Positions 16,002 to 23,070 of a DNA stretch of 64,000 bases are shown in pieces. Below the pieces are notes generated by a model. That model made no database searches. It was not told where the DNA came from and was given only the letters and a program-made list of their open reading frames with translations. How positions within the stretch are numbered: position 1 is the stretch's first letter; each line of letters begins with the position of its first letter. The DNA comes from Nocardioides sp. S5 (GTDB lineage Bacteria; Actinomycetota; Actinomycetes; Propionibacteriales; Nocardioidaceae), in NCBI RefSeq assembly GCF_017310035.1, contig NZ_CP022296.1, forward strand, positions 1,426,001 through 1,490,000, given 5' to 3'. Both the position numbers and the translations under genes were made by a program.

Positions 16002-16274
16002 TCAGCGCGGGCGGTACACGTCCGCGCGGTGGTCGACGTTGACGACCAGCACGATGAGCTGGTCGTCGTCGATACGATAGATGATCCGGTATGGGCCACG
16101 CCGGGCCGACCAGTAGCCCTCAAGCTCACGCTCGAGCGCCTTGCCGACGCGCTTAGGGTTCCGCGCGAGCTCGCCGTAAAGGAACTCCACGATCGCAGGT
16201 ACGATGCGCGGCGGCACCCTGCGCAGGTCGCGTCGCGCCGGCGAGGCGAGGCGGACCTCGTAGGCCTGGCTCAC
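16002..16274 (-). CDS. RelE/ParE-family toxin
   Basis: A 90-residue basic protein with the RelE fold signature: YEVRLASPARRDLRRVP at the start, YRIIYRIDDDQLIVLVVNVD in the middle and HRADVYRP at the end. RelE toxins cleave mRNA on the ribosome. It follows its antitoxin by 6 bases on the same strand. The pair lies just inside the island boundary, where such modules often stabilise mobile DNA. Confidence 0.88.
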   Translation of the reverse strand: MSQAYEVRLASPARRDLRRVPPRIVPAIVEFLYGELARNPKRVGKALERELEGYWSARRGPYRIIYRIDDDQLIVLVVNVDHRADVYRPR

Positions 16275-16280
16275 CCGTCG

Positions 16281-16574
16281 TCAGGCGGTGGGGCGGCGCG
16301 GAACGTTGAACTCGGAGCGGATCTCGTCCTCGCGGATCGTCTTGCCTTCAGCGTACTCACGCTCGGCCTCGGCGATGTCGTCGAGGGTCTTTGGGCGCGA
16401 GAGCCAGAACAGGGTTTCCTGGAGCGACTCCCACTCGTCGGCGCCGACGAGCACCGCGGCGGGCGAGCCGTTCTTGGTGATCGTGACCTGCTCACGGGTC
16501 AACGAGACGGCCTCGACGAACTCGTTGAGCTTGTCCTTGACCTTTGAGATCGGTAGCGTCTGCATGCCGACCAT
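16281..16574 (-). CDS. Phd/YefM-type antitoxin
   Basis: The product is 97 residues (94 if ATG 16565 is used). The N terminus LPISKVKDKLNEFVEAVS and TKNGSPAAVLVGADEWESL match the Phd/YefM DNA-binding domain. The acidic C-terminal half (DDIAEAEREYAEG) is the toxin-wrapping tail. It stands first in a two-gene operon with the RelE-like toxin and probably represses its own promoter in the 16575-16690 region. Confidence 0.88.
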   Translation of the reverse strand: MVGMQTLPISKVKDKLNEFVEAVSLTREQVTITKNGSPAAVLVGADEWESLQETLFWLSRPKTLDDIAEAEREYAEGKTIREDEIRSEFNVPRRPTA

Positions 16575-16884
16575 TCTAGGCCGTTATTGTAGCCCAATCA
16601 AGGCCAGGGAAAAGGCCGATAACTAACCTCCCGTCGCCCGGCGGCGTGTCCAAGGACAGCCGGCTTGCTGTCGCGCTGAGGTGCGTGGGGCATGGCTCGA
16701 ATGAGATTCGAGCCATGCCACGTTTACTCCCCGAAAACCTCGACGCAAGCCGCCTGACGAGGTCTGACGGCATCAAAAGGAGTGAGCGGCGTCACGACTG
16801 TCGCGGTGCGTTTGTGCAGGTCAGAGCACTACGCGTCAAAAGGCAGCAAGCAGGGGCGCAAGCAATCACCACCACACTATGAGT
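16575..16884. other. Island-end intergenic region
   Basis: About 310 bp without a gene. It contains the toxin-antitoxin promoter (reading leftward) and a strong hairpin at 16689-16719. It ends at the tRNA remnant that begins near 16885. Confidence 0.5.
16689..16719. terminator. Perfect 14-bp hairpin
   Basis: GGCATGGCTCGAAT and ATTCGAGCCATGCC pair perfectly around a GAG loop. No T-run follows, so it may be a bidirectional terminator or a structural element near the island end. Confidence 0.55.
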
Positions 16885-16919
16885 CCAGAGGTCGCAGGTT
16901 CAAATCCTGCCCCCGCTAC
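16885..16919 (+). tRNA. 3' remnant of initiator tRNA-fMet (attachment site)
   Basis: The sequence from CCAGAGGTC through the T-arm GCAGG-TTCAAAT-CCTGC to the acceptor half CCCCGCT and discriminator A matches the 3' half of bacterial initiator tRNA-fMet as I remember it. The expected 5' partner (starting CGCGGGG, with an unpaired 1-72 position) is absent upstream. It is therefore a fragment left by site-specific integration at the 3' end of the tRNA gene. A tRNA-like terminator follows once the IS481 insertion is removed (18242-18272). Confidence 0.75.
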
Positions 16920-16922
16920 AAG
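16907..16922. repeat. 16-bp direct repeat, left copy (flanks IS481 element)
   Basis: CTGCCCCCGCTACAAG abuts the left end of the IS481 element, and the identical copy is at 18221-18236. It overlaps the tRNA remnant, so the IS went into the att site. Confidence 0.9.
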
Positions 16923-18220
16923 TGTGATGTCTCAGGACATCCGCAAGGCCCGAACCCACGGAAGTGGGTTCGGGTCTTGGTCATTTCCGGGGTTGGTAGT
17001 CCTTGGTGGTGTCGATGGTGAGCTCGCGGAGGAGTTCTCCGGTGGCGGCGTTGATGATGCGGACGTCGAGGTCGTGGACGAGCAGGATGACGTGGGTTCG
17101 GGCGTGGGTTCGTCCGACGCCGATGTGGTGCAGCCGGCCGTTGACGCGCAGGGTGACGGTGCCGACGCTGTCGATGCGGTCGAACCGGACTCGGTCGTGG
17201 GTGTCAGTGTCGCGGTCGGCGCCTGGAGTGGCTTTCGGGCGGGTCGTGTAGGCGATGGCCGGTGTGGCTCGATGTGGCAGGGACCGGTGCGGGCGGTGCC
17301 GGTTGTACGTGGTGGCGAACTCCTCGAGCAGGGCCTGTAGTTGCTCGAGGTTGGTCGGCTGCTCGGACTGGGCGCGTAGCCAGTTCTTCATCGTCTGTTG
17401 GAAGCGTTCGACCTTCCCGCAGGTGGTGGGGTGGTTCGGGCGGGAGTTCTTCTGCACGATCCCGAGGCGTCGTAGCTCGTGCTCGAGCATGCTGCGTCCG
17501 CCGCGGCCGCCGGCGAAACGGACGGTGTAGACCATGCCGTTGTCGGTCAGGGTGGATGCGGGGTAGCCGTGCTGACCTGCGGCTTTCGTGAAGGTGTCGA
17601 GCACGATCTTGGCCGTGATCCGCCGGTGTGCACTCACGTGCACGGCGTAGCGGGAGTGGTCGTCGAGCCAGGTGATGATCTCGACGTCTGCGCCGGGGCT
17701 GCGGTCTGGGTTGGTCAGTCGGTAGTGGGTGAAGTCTGACTGCCAGGTCTCGTTGGGCATCTCGGCCTGGAAGCGGATGTAGGACGACTTCGGGCGTTTG
17801 GCCGGCTCAGGGGACACCGCGCCGGCGCGAGTCAGGATCCGGTTGATCGTGGCCCGGGACACGGTCACTGCGTGGTGGTGCTGCAGGTGCCAGCCGATGG
17901 TGTCGGCTCCGGCGTCGAGGCCGGACTCGACCAGGTGCTTGCGCAGCGCGAGGACGAGGTCGACGACTGCTTCGGGGGTGGCGTTGGGCGAGGTCACCGG
18001 ACGCCGTGACTTCGGTTCGTAGGCGGTGTCGCCCTCGGTTCGTCGGCGGGCCATCAGCTTGCTGACCCAGCCCTCACTCACTCCGTAGCGGCGGGCGGCC
18101 TCAGCCTGGGTGATGCCCTCGGTCTCGATCGCGGTGATGACCAGCCTTGCCTTCGACACAGGCCAGCATCGAGTTTCCTATGTCGTGAGACATGGGTTTC
18201 CGATGTCCTGAGCCAGCACA
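16923..18220 (-). mobile_element. IS481-family insertion sequence, complete
   Basis: Terminal inverted repeats TGTGATGTCTCAGGACATC at 16923 and the inverse ...GATGTCCTGAGCCAGCACA ending at 18220 match over about 24 bp with few differences, and both ends are TGTG/CACA. The element is 1298 bp with one intact transposase. It is flanked by perfect 16-bp direct repeats, close to the longest duplications reported for this family. Confidence 0.92.
16981..18159 (-). CDS. IS481-family transposase
   Basis: 392 residues, intact. The N-terminal helix-turn-helix reads GITQAEAARRYGVSEGWVSK. The integrase core has the DDE residues in WQSDFTHYRL, LTDNGMVYTV and CGKVERFQQTMK, followed by YNRHRPHRSLPHRATP. 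A C-terminal extension of about 90 residues (beta-rich, ending IDTTKDYQPRK) is common to this subgroup. No frameshift, so this copy may still be mobile. Confidence 0.94.
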   Translation of the reverse strand: MSKARLVITAIETEGITQAEAARRYGVSEGWVSKLMARRRTEGDTAYEPKSRRPVTSPNATPEAVVDLVLALRKHLVESGLDAGADTIGWHLQHHHAVTVSRATINRILTRAGAVSPEPAKRPKSSYIRFQAEMPNETWQSDFTHYRLTNPDRSPGADVEIITWLDDHSRYAVHVSAHRRITAKIVLDTFTKAAGQHGYPASTLTDNGMVYTVRFAGGRGGRSMLEHELRRLGIVQKNSRPNHPTTCGKVERFQQTMKNWLRAQSEQPTNLEQLQALLEEFATTYNRHRPHRSLPHRATPAIAYTTRPKATPGADRDTDTHDRVRFDRIDSVGTVTLRVNGRLHHIGVGRTHARTHVILLVHDLDVRIINAATGELLRELTIDTTKDYQPRK

Positions 18221-18236
18221 CTGCCCCCGCTACAAG
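18221..18236. repeat. 16-bp direct repeat, right copy
   Basis: CTGCCCCCGCTACAAG, identical to 16907-16922. It restores the tRNA 3' end to its terminator when the IS481 element is removed in silico. Confidence 0.9.
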
Positions 18237-18241
18237 TCCGC

Positions 18242-18272
18242 GAGGCCCTCACAGTCTGACTGTGAGGGCCTC
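18242..18272 (+). terminator. Rho-independent-like terminator of the former tRNA gene
   Basis: GAGGCCCTCACAG and CTGTGAGGGCCTC form a 13-bp stem with a TCTGA loop. Before the IS481 insertion it would have stood about 20 bp after the tRNA acceptor end, the usual place for a tRNA terminator. Confidence 0.75.
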
Positions 18273-18537
18273 TCGCATGTGCGCAGCGGGGCCGTCCACT
18301 GCACCTGGCGACTTGCTGAGGAAGCTCAGGGCACCGTCGGTCTCCAGCACGGGCGTGGAGCATGGCGCTGATCGTGTCGGTCATGAGGTGGTCCTCTCTG
18401 TGGGGGTGATGAGGTTCGGTGCCTCACCCACGAGGACCCATGCGTCGATGCCGCCATCGTCGCCTCGGCGTCACTTCTGGGCCCACACGGCAATTCTGGT
18501 CGGGCGCGGGGGCCCACGGTGTCGCAGACTGGGGCTC
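18273..18537. other. Intergenic region with a possible truncated leftward gene start
   Basis: On the minus strand, a good ribosome site (AGAGGACC) precedes an ATG at 18384 that begins MTDTISAMLHAR. The sequence then loses coding character before the terminator at 18272. This looks like the 5' stub of a gene lost at the tRNA-side junction. Nothing else is supportable here. Confidence 0.4.
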
Positions 18538-19443
18538 ATGAACGCGTCCGGTCGTGACCGCCTGCGCGAGCTCCTCGACGCCGTCCTGGACGGGGAGGAC
18601 GCCACGCTCGCCGACATGGCGTCCCGCGCGCACTCCTCGCCGCACCACTTCAACCGGCTCCTGCGGCGCGACGCGGGGGAGCCCCCGGTCGCGATGCGGC
18701 GCCGGGTGGTGCTCGAGCGCGCAGCCTGGCGCCTCTCCGGTGGCACGAGCGTCACCGAGGCCGCCTTCGAGGCCGGCTACGAGTCGGTGGAGGGATTCGC
18801 CCGCGCCTACTCCCGCGCCTTCGGGCACCCGCCGAGCACCCCGGCGGCCGGCCACTGGCTGCCGTCGCCGAACGGCATCCACTTCCACCCGCCCATGTCG
18901 TTGTGGGTGCAGTCCACGGAGCACGCCATGAACCCGATCACCGAGCACCTCGTCCGCCACGACCTCGACGACACCCGCCACCTGGTCGACCTCGCCCGGG
19001 GGCTCGCGCCCGACGACTACGCGGCGACACGGCTCCCGGGCCTGCAGGTGCTCGGTTTCGACGGCAGCGACGAGACGCTGGCCGAGCTGCTCGAGCACCT
19101 CGTCGCGACCAAGGAGATCTGGCTGGCTGCGATCGAGGGCGCGGACCTCCCGCAGGGCGGTGACACGAGTGCCGCCGGCCTGCTCGCGCGCCATGACGCC
19201 GTGGCGCCGCGCTGGCTGGCGACGGTGCGCGACCTCGACAGCAGGGGAGCGTGGGACGACCGGCTCGTCGACGCCCTCTGTGACCCGCCGGAGAGCTTCG
19301 TGATGGCCAGCGTCTTCGCCCACGTGGTGACGTACGCCGCCGCGCGACGCCAGCTGGCCCGCCACCTGCTGCGCGACCTCGGCGTCGCGGTCGACGACGG
19401 CGACCCGATCACCTGGCTGCGTCGGCAGCGCGGCGAGGAGTGA
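18538..19443 (+). CDS. AraC-type DNA-binding / DinB-like fusion protein
   Basis: 301 residues from ATG 18538. Residues about 1-100 are an AraC-type double helix-turn-helix: LADMASRAHSSPHHFNRLLR, then SVTEAAFEAGYESVEGFARA and FGHPPS. From about residue 130 a four-helix DinB-like domain follows (NPITEHLVRHDLDDTRHLVD, LLEHLVATKEIWLAAIEG, FAHVVTYAAARRQLARHLL). DinB folds carry a metal site in thiol S-transferases. The fusion suggests a regulator that senses or detoxifies a small molecule, but the ligand is unknown. It is the first intact chromosomal gene after the island. Confidence 0.82.
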   Translation: MNASGRDRLRELLDAVLDGEDATLADMASRAHSSPHHFNRLLRRDAGEPPVAMRRRVVLERAAWRLSGGTSVTEAAFEAGYESVEGFARAYSRAFGHPPSTPAAGHWLPSPNGIHFHPPMSLWVQSTEHAMNPITEHLVRHDLDDTRHLVDLARGLAPDDYAATRLPGLQVLGFDGSDETLAELLEHLVATKEIWLAAIEGADLPQGGDTSAAGLLARHDAVAPRWLATVRDLDSRGAWDDRLVDALCDPPESFVMASVFAHVVTYAAARRQLARHLLRDLGVAVDDGDPITWLRRQRGEE

Positions 19444-19452
19444 CGCCGGCGC

Positions 19453-20316
19453 TCATCGGCCGGTCGTTCCCGCCCTGTCCTCGACGTCGAGCACGTGCCG
19501 GCGCACCTGGCGGGCGACCACCTGCGGGTGGGTGCGCGGTGCCCAGTGCCCGACGGGCAGGCTCACCCGTCGGATGTCGTTGCACCACTCGTCGCTCGCG
19601 GCGAGGGCACCGTGCCGGATGGCGAGGTCGCGGGTGAGCTCCAGCTGCAGCACCGGGACGGACGTACGTCGTTCCCGCGGCCGGCGCGCCGCCGCGCCGA
19701 GGTTGCCGCGGTAGTAGCGCAGGCCCGACACGGCGTCGTGGTCGCCCACGATCTTGAGCACGGGCGGGGCCAGTGGCGAGACCAGGAGCGGGACGTAGGA
19801 GGACGACACCACCTGGCTCGCGACCCCCGCGACCCGGCCGGGGGTCGGGCGCTGGAGCATCCCGCGCATCCAGACGGCCACGTGGTCGAGGTTGGGCCCG
19901 CTGATCGAGGTGAAGGACGCGATCCGGTGCTCGGCCCCGGGCTCGCACACGGCTTCCCACGCCTGGACCGATCCCCAGTCGTGCCCCACCACGTGGACCG
20001 GCCGGTCGGAGGAGGCGTCGTCGAGCACGGCCATGAGGTCGGCAGCGAGGTGGGGGAGCGCGAAGGCCGGGTCCGGCGCCCGGGTGGGCGAGAGTCCCTG
20101 CCCGCGCGTGTCGTAGGCGATGATGCGCAGCTCGTGGGACAGGTGCCGCGCGAGGCGCGTCCAGAGCAGGTGGGTGTCGGGGTACCCGTGGACCAGCACG
20201 ACCGGTGGCGCGGTCGGATCGCCCACCTCGTGCACGGCGAGCTCGACGCCGTCGCCGACGACGGTGCGCTGGCGCCACTGGGCGGCGGGAGGGGGCATGT
20301 GGGCTGCGACGTCCAT
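19453..20316 (-). CDS. Alpha/beta hydrolase (epoxide hydrolase-like)
   Basis: 287 residues. HGYPDTHLLW carries the oxyanion HGxP motif of epoxide hydrolases and haloalkane dehalogenases. The nucleophile elbow is GHDWGSVQAWE with Asp as nucleophile, and a late PVGHWAPRTHP supplies the His. A lid region lies between. Epoxide hydrolase-like proteins of this kind are common and often linked to short-chain dehydrogenases; here it stands alone and converges on the AraC/DinB gene with 9 bases between stops. Confidence 0.85.
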   Translation of the reverse strand: MDVAAHMPPPAAQWRQRTVVGDGVELAVHEVGDPTAPPVVLVHGYPDTHLLWTRLARHLSHELRIIAYDTRGQGLSPTRAPDPAFALPHLAADLMAVLDDASSDRPVHVVGHDWGSVQAWEAVCEPGAEHRIASFTSISGPNLDHVAVWMRGMLQRPTPGRVAGVASQVVSSSYVPLLVSPLAPPVLKIVGDHDAVSGLRYYRGNLGAAARRPRERRTSVPVLQLELTRDLAIRHGALAASDEWCNDIRRVSLPVGHWAPRTHPQVVARQVRRHVLDVEDRAGTTGR

Positions 20317-20350
20317 GCCGCGAGGTACCCACCGTCGGGCGCCTGCGCAC

Positions 20351-20692
20351 TCAGCCGCGCAGCACCTTCTCCATCGGACGGCCCTGGGCCAGCTCGTCGA
20401 CGAGCTTGTCGAGGTAGCGGATGCGGCGCATCAGGGGGTCCTCGACCTCCTGGACCTTCACCCCGCACACGGACCCGGTGATCTGGTCGACGTGCGGGTT
20501 GAGGTGCGCCTGGTCGAAGAAGTCCTCGAAGGTGGTGCCCTGCTCGAGGTGCGTCGCCAGTGTCGCGGCGTCGAAGCCGGTGAGCCACTCGATCACCTGG
20601 TCGACCTCCGCCCGCGTGCGCCCCTTGCGCTCGGCCTTCGCCACGTAGTGGGGGTAGACCGAGGCGACGCTCGTGGCGAAGATGCGGTGCAT
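20351..20692 (-). CDS. DUF2200 family protein
   Basis: 113 residues, [20 protein letters not shown] at the start and [20 protein letters not shown] in the middle. The conserved [20 protein letters not shown] near the C terminus matches the DUF2200 family of small cytosolic proteins. Function unknown. It has its own position between the hydrolase and an alanine/lysine-rich gene, reading the same way. Confidence 0.82.
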   Translation of the reverse strand: MHRIFATSVASVYPHYVAKAERKGRTRAEVDQVIEWLTGFDAATLATHLEQGTTFEDFFDQAHLNPHVDQITGSVCGVKVQEVEDPLMRRIRYLDKLVDELAQGRPMEKVLRG

Positions 20693-20725
20693 GCCCCGAG
20701 GATAGGGCCCCGCGCCGACGCCCGG

Positions 20726-21319
20726 TCAGCCCTTGTCGGTGTCCGCGGCCCGGCGCAGCACCTCGGACTCGCTCTTGACCGACTTCACGGTGGCGGGGTC
20801 CATCAACGGCTCGATGCCGGGCTGGTGGAGGTCGGTCTCGGTGGTGTCGGGGTTGGTCCCGTCGCCGGCGGCCGGGATGCCGGAGGGGGTGCGCAGGACG
20901 TCCTCCACCTCCGCCTCGGTCAGTCCGAGCGCGGGCGCCATCACGGCTGCCTTCTTCGACGGGGCCTTCTTCCGGGCCGGCGTCTTCTTCCGGGCAGGTG
21001 CCCTGCGAACCGGTGCCTTCTTGACGGCCTCGGCGACGGGCGCCTCCGCTGCTGGGGATGCGCTCATCGGGTCCGTGACCTCTGCCGAGGTGACGCGGGT
21101 GCCAAGGATCGGATCGTCCTGCTGAGCAGCGGCACGCTCACCCGACCAGGGACCGTTCGGCACGGGGGCAGGACCGGAAGCACGCTCGATCGCGCGGCCC
21201 ACCAGGTGGGCGGTCGCGCGAGCTCCGGTCGTGGCCACGCCCACCGATGCTCCGACGACGGCGGCGGCGACATGGGCGGGGAGCGTGACGGCTCCCGAGA
21301 CCAGACGGATGGGGTTCAC
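20726..21319 (-). CDS. Alanine/lysine-rich hypothetical protein with histone H1-like tract
   Basis: 197 residues from GTG 21319, which follows GAGAGGATCC. The N terminus (LVSGAVTLPAHVAAAVVGAS) is hydrophobic and could associate with the membrane. Residues about 100-135 are a basic repeat of the KKAPVRRAPARKKTPARKKA kind, typical of histone H1-like or Lsr2-interacting tails. The C terminus has TVKSVKSESEVLRRAADTD. No catalytic motif is visible. The basic tail suggests nucleic-acid or polyphosphate binding, but this is only inference. Confidence 0.7.
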   Translation of the reverse strand: MNPIRLVSGAVTLPAHVAAAVVGASVGVATTGARATAHLVGRAIERASGPAPVPNGPWSGERAAAQQDDPILGTRVTSAEVTDPMSASPAAEAPVAEAVKKAPVRRAPARKKTPARKKAPSKKAAVMAPALGLTEAEVEDVLRTPSGIPAAGDGTNPDTTETDLHQPGIEPLMDPATVKSVKSESEVLRRAADTDKG

Positions 21320-21478
21320 GATGGGATCCTCTCGTCGAGCGGCAATCAGGACGCCTCCCCGTACCCCGTCGCCGGGATCGCAGACTGTGGCGCGCACCAC
21401 GACGCGTGTGCGACGGCGGGTCAGGGGGTACGGAGGTGGCCCACCACGCCGGCCGACTCGGCGTCGAGAGGAGCAACC

Positions 21479-21946
21479 ATGACTGACAACGCCCGCCTCC
21501 GAAACACCTCTGTCGCGACACGGACCCCGGTGCAGGCTGCAGCCGCCGGTGTCGGCGTCGTGTTCCTCCTCGTGGGGGTCCTCGGGTTCATCCCCGGCAT
21601 CACCACGAACTACGACAGCCTCCAGGCGGCCGGACACGAGTCGAACGCCGAGCTCCTGGGCATCTTCCAGGTGTCGGTGCTCCACAACGTGGTGCACCTG
21701 CTCTTCGGCGTGGCCGGGCTCGCGCTGGCGCGCACCGCGTCGGGTGCCCGCCTCTTCCTCGTGGGCGGCGGCGCGATCTACCTCGTGCTGTGGCTCTACG
21801 GGCTGGTCGTCGACAAGTCGTCGCAGGCCAACTTCGTGCCTCTCAACACCGCCGACGACTGGCTGCACTTCGTCCTCGGCCTCGGCATGGTCGCCCTCGG
21901 CGTGGTGCTGGCGAAGCGCTCCCGGGCCGTGGGCTCGAGCCGCTGA
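21479..21946 (+). CDS. DUF4383 family membrane protein
   Basis: 155 residues with four hydrophobic segments (about 17-42, 62-82, 88-110 and 128-147), including GVVFLLVGVLGFIPGI and LHNVVHLLFGVAGLALA. This is the pattern of DUF4383 integral membrane proteins of actinobacteria. ATG 21479 follows AGAGGAG by about 5 bases. Followed after 32 bp by a strong terminator hairpin. Confidence 0.85.
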   Translation: MTDNARLRNTSVATRTPVQAAAAGVGVVFLLVGVLGFIPGITTNYDSLQAAGHESNAELLGIFQVSVLHNVVHLLFGVAGLALARTASGARLFLVGGGAIYLVLWLYGLVVDKSSQANFVPLNTADDWLHFVLGLGMVALGVVLAKRSRAVGSSR

Positions 21947-21978
21947 CCACCGGGTCCCGCTGATCGGCACGCACGCAC

Positions 21979-22013
21979 GAGCCGGCCCGTCCCTGTCAGG
22001 GACGGGCCGGCTC
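21979..22013. terminator. Strong bidirectional terminator
   Basis: GAGCCGGCCCGTCCC and GGGACGGGCCGGCTC form a perfect 15-bp stem with a TGTCA loop between the DUF4383 gene and the convergent DUF3618 operon. Confidence 0.85.
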
Positions 22014-22036
22014 GAGGAGAAGTAGCGCCGGACGGC

Positions 22037-22633
22037 TCAGGACTGCGTCTGCGAGCGCACCTCGTCCACTCCCGACTGTCCTTCCGACTTCAATGTGGCG
22101 GCGCTGTCGGAGGCAGTGTCCTTGACCTCCTGGGCGGCCTGGGCCGCCGTCTCCTTCACCTCGGAGGCGACGTCCTGGGCCACCGACCTCGCCTGGTCCA
22201 CGACCGGCTGGCCGTGCTCCTTGGCGGCGTCGACGACGTGGCCTGCGGCCACGGCCTCCTTCTCGGAGGCCGGGATCAGCGCCGAGACGATCATCCCGGC
22301 ACCGAAGGCGACCAGCCCGGCGGCCAGCGGGGCGCCCTGCACCTTGTCCTGCGCAGCACCCACGGTGTCGTGGGCCGTTCCGCGGACGGAGTCGACGGCT
22401 CCGACTGCCGAGTCCTTGGCGGACCCGGCCGTGCCGGATGTCGAGGAGCTCACGCCGTGGGCGGTGCCCATGACCTTGTCGCGCACGCCCCGCATCCGGC
22501 CGCGCGCTGCCTGCTTGCGCCGCTCGACGATGGCCGAGGGGCTCACGCGGTCCTGCAGGGCGTCGACGTCGGTCGTCATCGACTGACGCGTCTGCTCGAT
22601 CTCGGCCCTCAGTTCTTCTGTGCTCTGGCCCAT
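22037..22633 (-). CDS. DUF3618 family protein
   Basis: 198 residues. The start GQSTEELRAEIEQTRQSMTT followed by VDALQDRVSPSAIVERRKQ is the DUF3618 signature. The middle is alanine/glycine-rich with repeated AVGAVDSVRGTAHDTVGAA-like segments. A hydrophobic stretch near residues 105-122 (AAGLVAFGAGMIVSALIP) is a likely membrane segment, and the C terminus has amphipathic repeats (VASEVKETAAQAAQEVKDTA). Last gene of a four-gene operon; its start overlaps the holin-X gene by 25 bases. Confidence 0.85.
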   Translation of the reverse strand: MGQSTEELRAEIEQTRQSMTTDVDALQDRVSPSAIVERRKQAARGRMRGVRDKVMGTAHGVSSSTSGTAGSAKDSAVGAVDSVRGTAHDTVGAAQDKVQGAPLAAGLVAFGAGMIVSALIPASEKEAVAAGHVVDAAKEHGQPVVDQARSVAQDVASEVKETAAQAAQEVKDTASDSAATLKSEGQSGVDEVRSQTQS

Positions 22634-23070
22634 GCTGCGTCCTCCTTGAGTGTCTGCTGCGTCTCCGGCAGCTGCGGGTGTGCGTTCTTGAGCTCCTTGC
22701 GGCCTCGGGCCGCGAGGACGGCGCCGACGATCGCCCACAGGATCGTGACGATCAGGAACGCCAGCTCGACCGGCATCCAGTTGTCGAGCAGGTAGGCGAG
22801 GGCGAAGGATCCGAGGATCAACGCGAGCAGGCCGGCGATGCCGGCACCGCCGAGCATCCCGGCACCCTTCCCGGCCTTGGTCGCCTCTTCCTTCATCTCG
22901 GTGCGCGCGAGGTCGAGCTCCTGCTTGACCAACGTGGTGAGGTCGTTGCTCAGGTCGCCGACGATCTCGCCCAGGCTGCGGCTGTCACCGGTCCCCGTTC
23001 CTGTCGTCCCGGTGCTCGTCCCGGCGACGTGCGAGCCGCTCACCGGTTCGGTCCCCATCGCGCCCGTCAC
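22609..23070 (-). CDS. Phage-holin family / actinobacterial holin-X membrane protein
   Basis: 153 residues. The Thr/Gly-rich N terminus is followed by SLGEIVGDLSNDLTTLVKQE and LDLARTEMKEEATKAGKG, the family signature. Two transmembrane helices follow (GIAGLLALILGSFALAYLL and LAFLIVTILWAIVGAVLAA). GTG 23070 overlaps the upstream stop as GTGA. These proteins are widespread in actinobacteria and not phage genes here; a role in envelope stress is inferred only from company. Confidence 0.87.
   Translation of the reverse strand: MTGAMGTEPVSGSHVAGTSTGTTGTGTGDSRSLGEIVGDLSNDLTTLVKQELDLARTEMKEEATKAGKGAGMLGGAGIAGLLALILGSFALAYLLDNWMPVELAFLIVTILWAIVGAVLAARGRKELKNAHPQLPETQQTLKEDAAWARAQKN

Noticed and set aside
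20726..21970. One 414-codon leftward gene covering the Ala/Lys-rich protein and the DUF4383 locus
   Set aside because: The 5' half is antisense to the DUF4383 gene; a ribosome site and GTG at 21319 define the true start.
22609..23070. Prophage, based on the holin-like protein
   Set aside because: Holin-X proteins are ordinary actinobacterial membrane proteins and no other phage gene is nearby.
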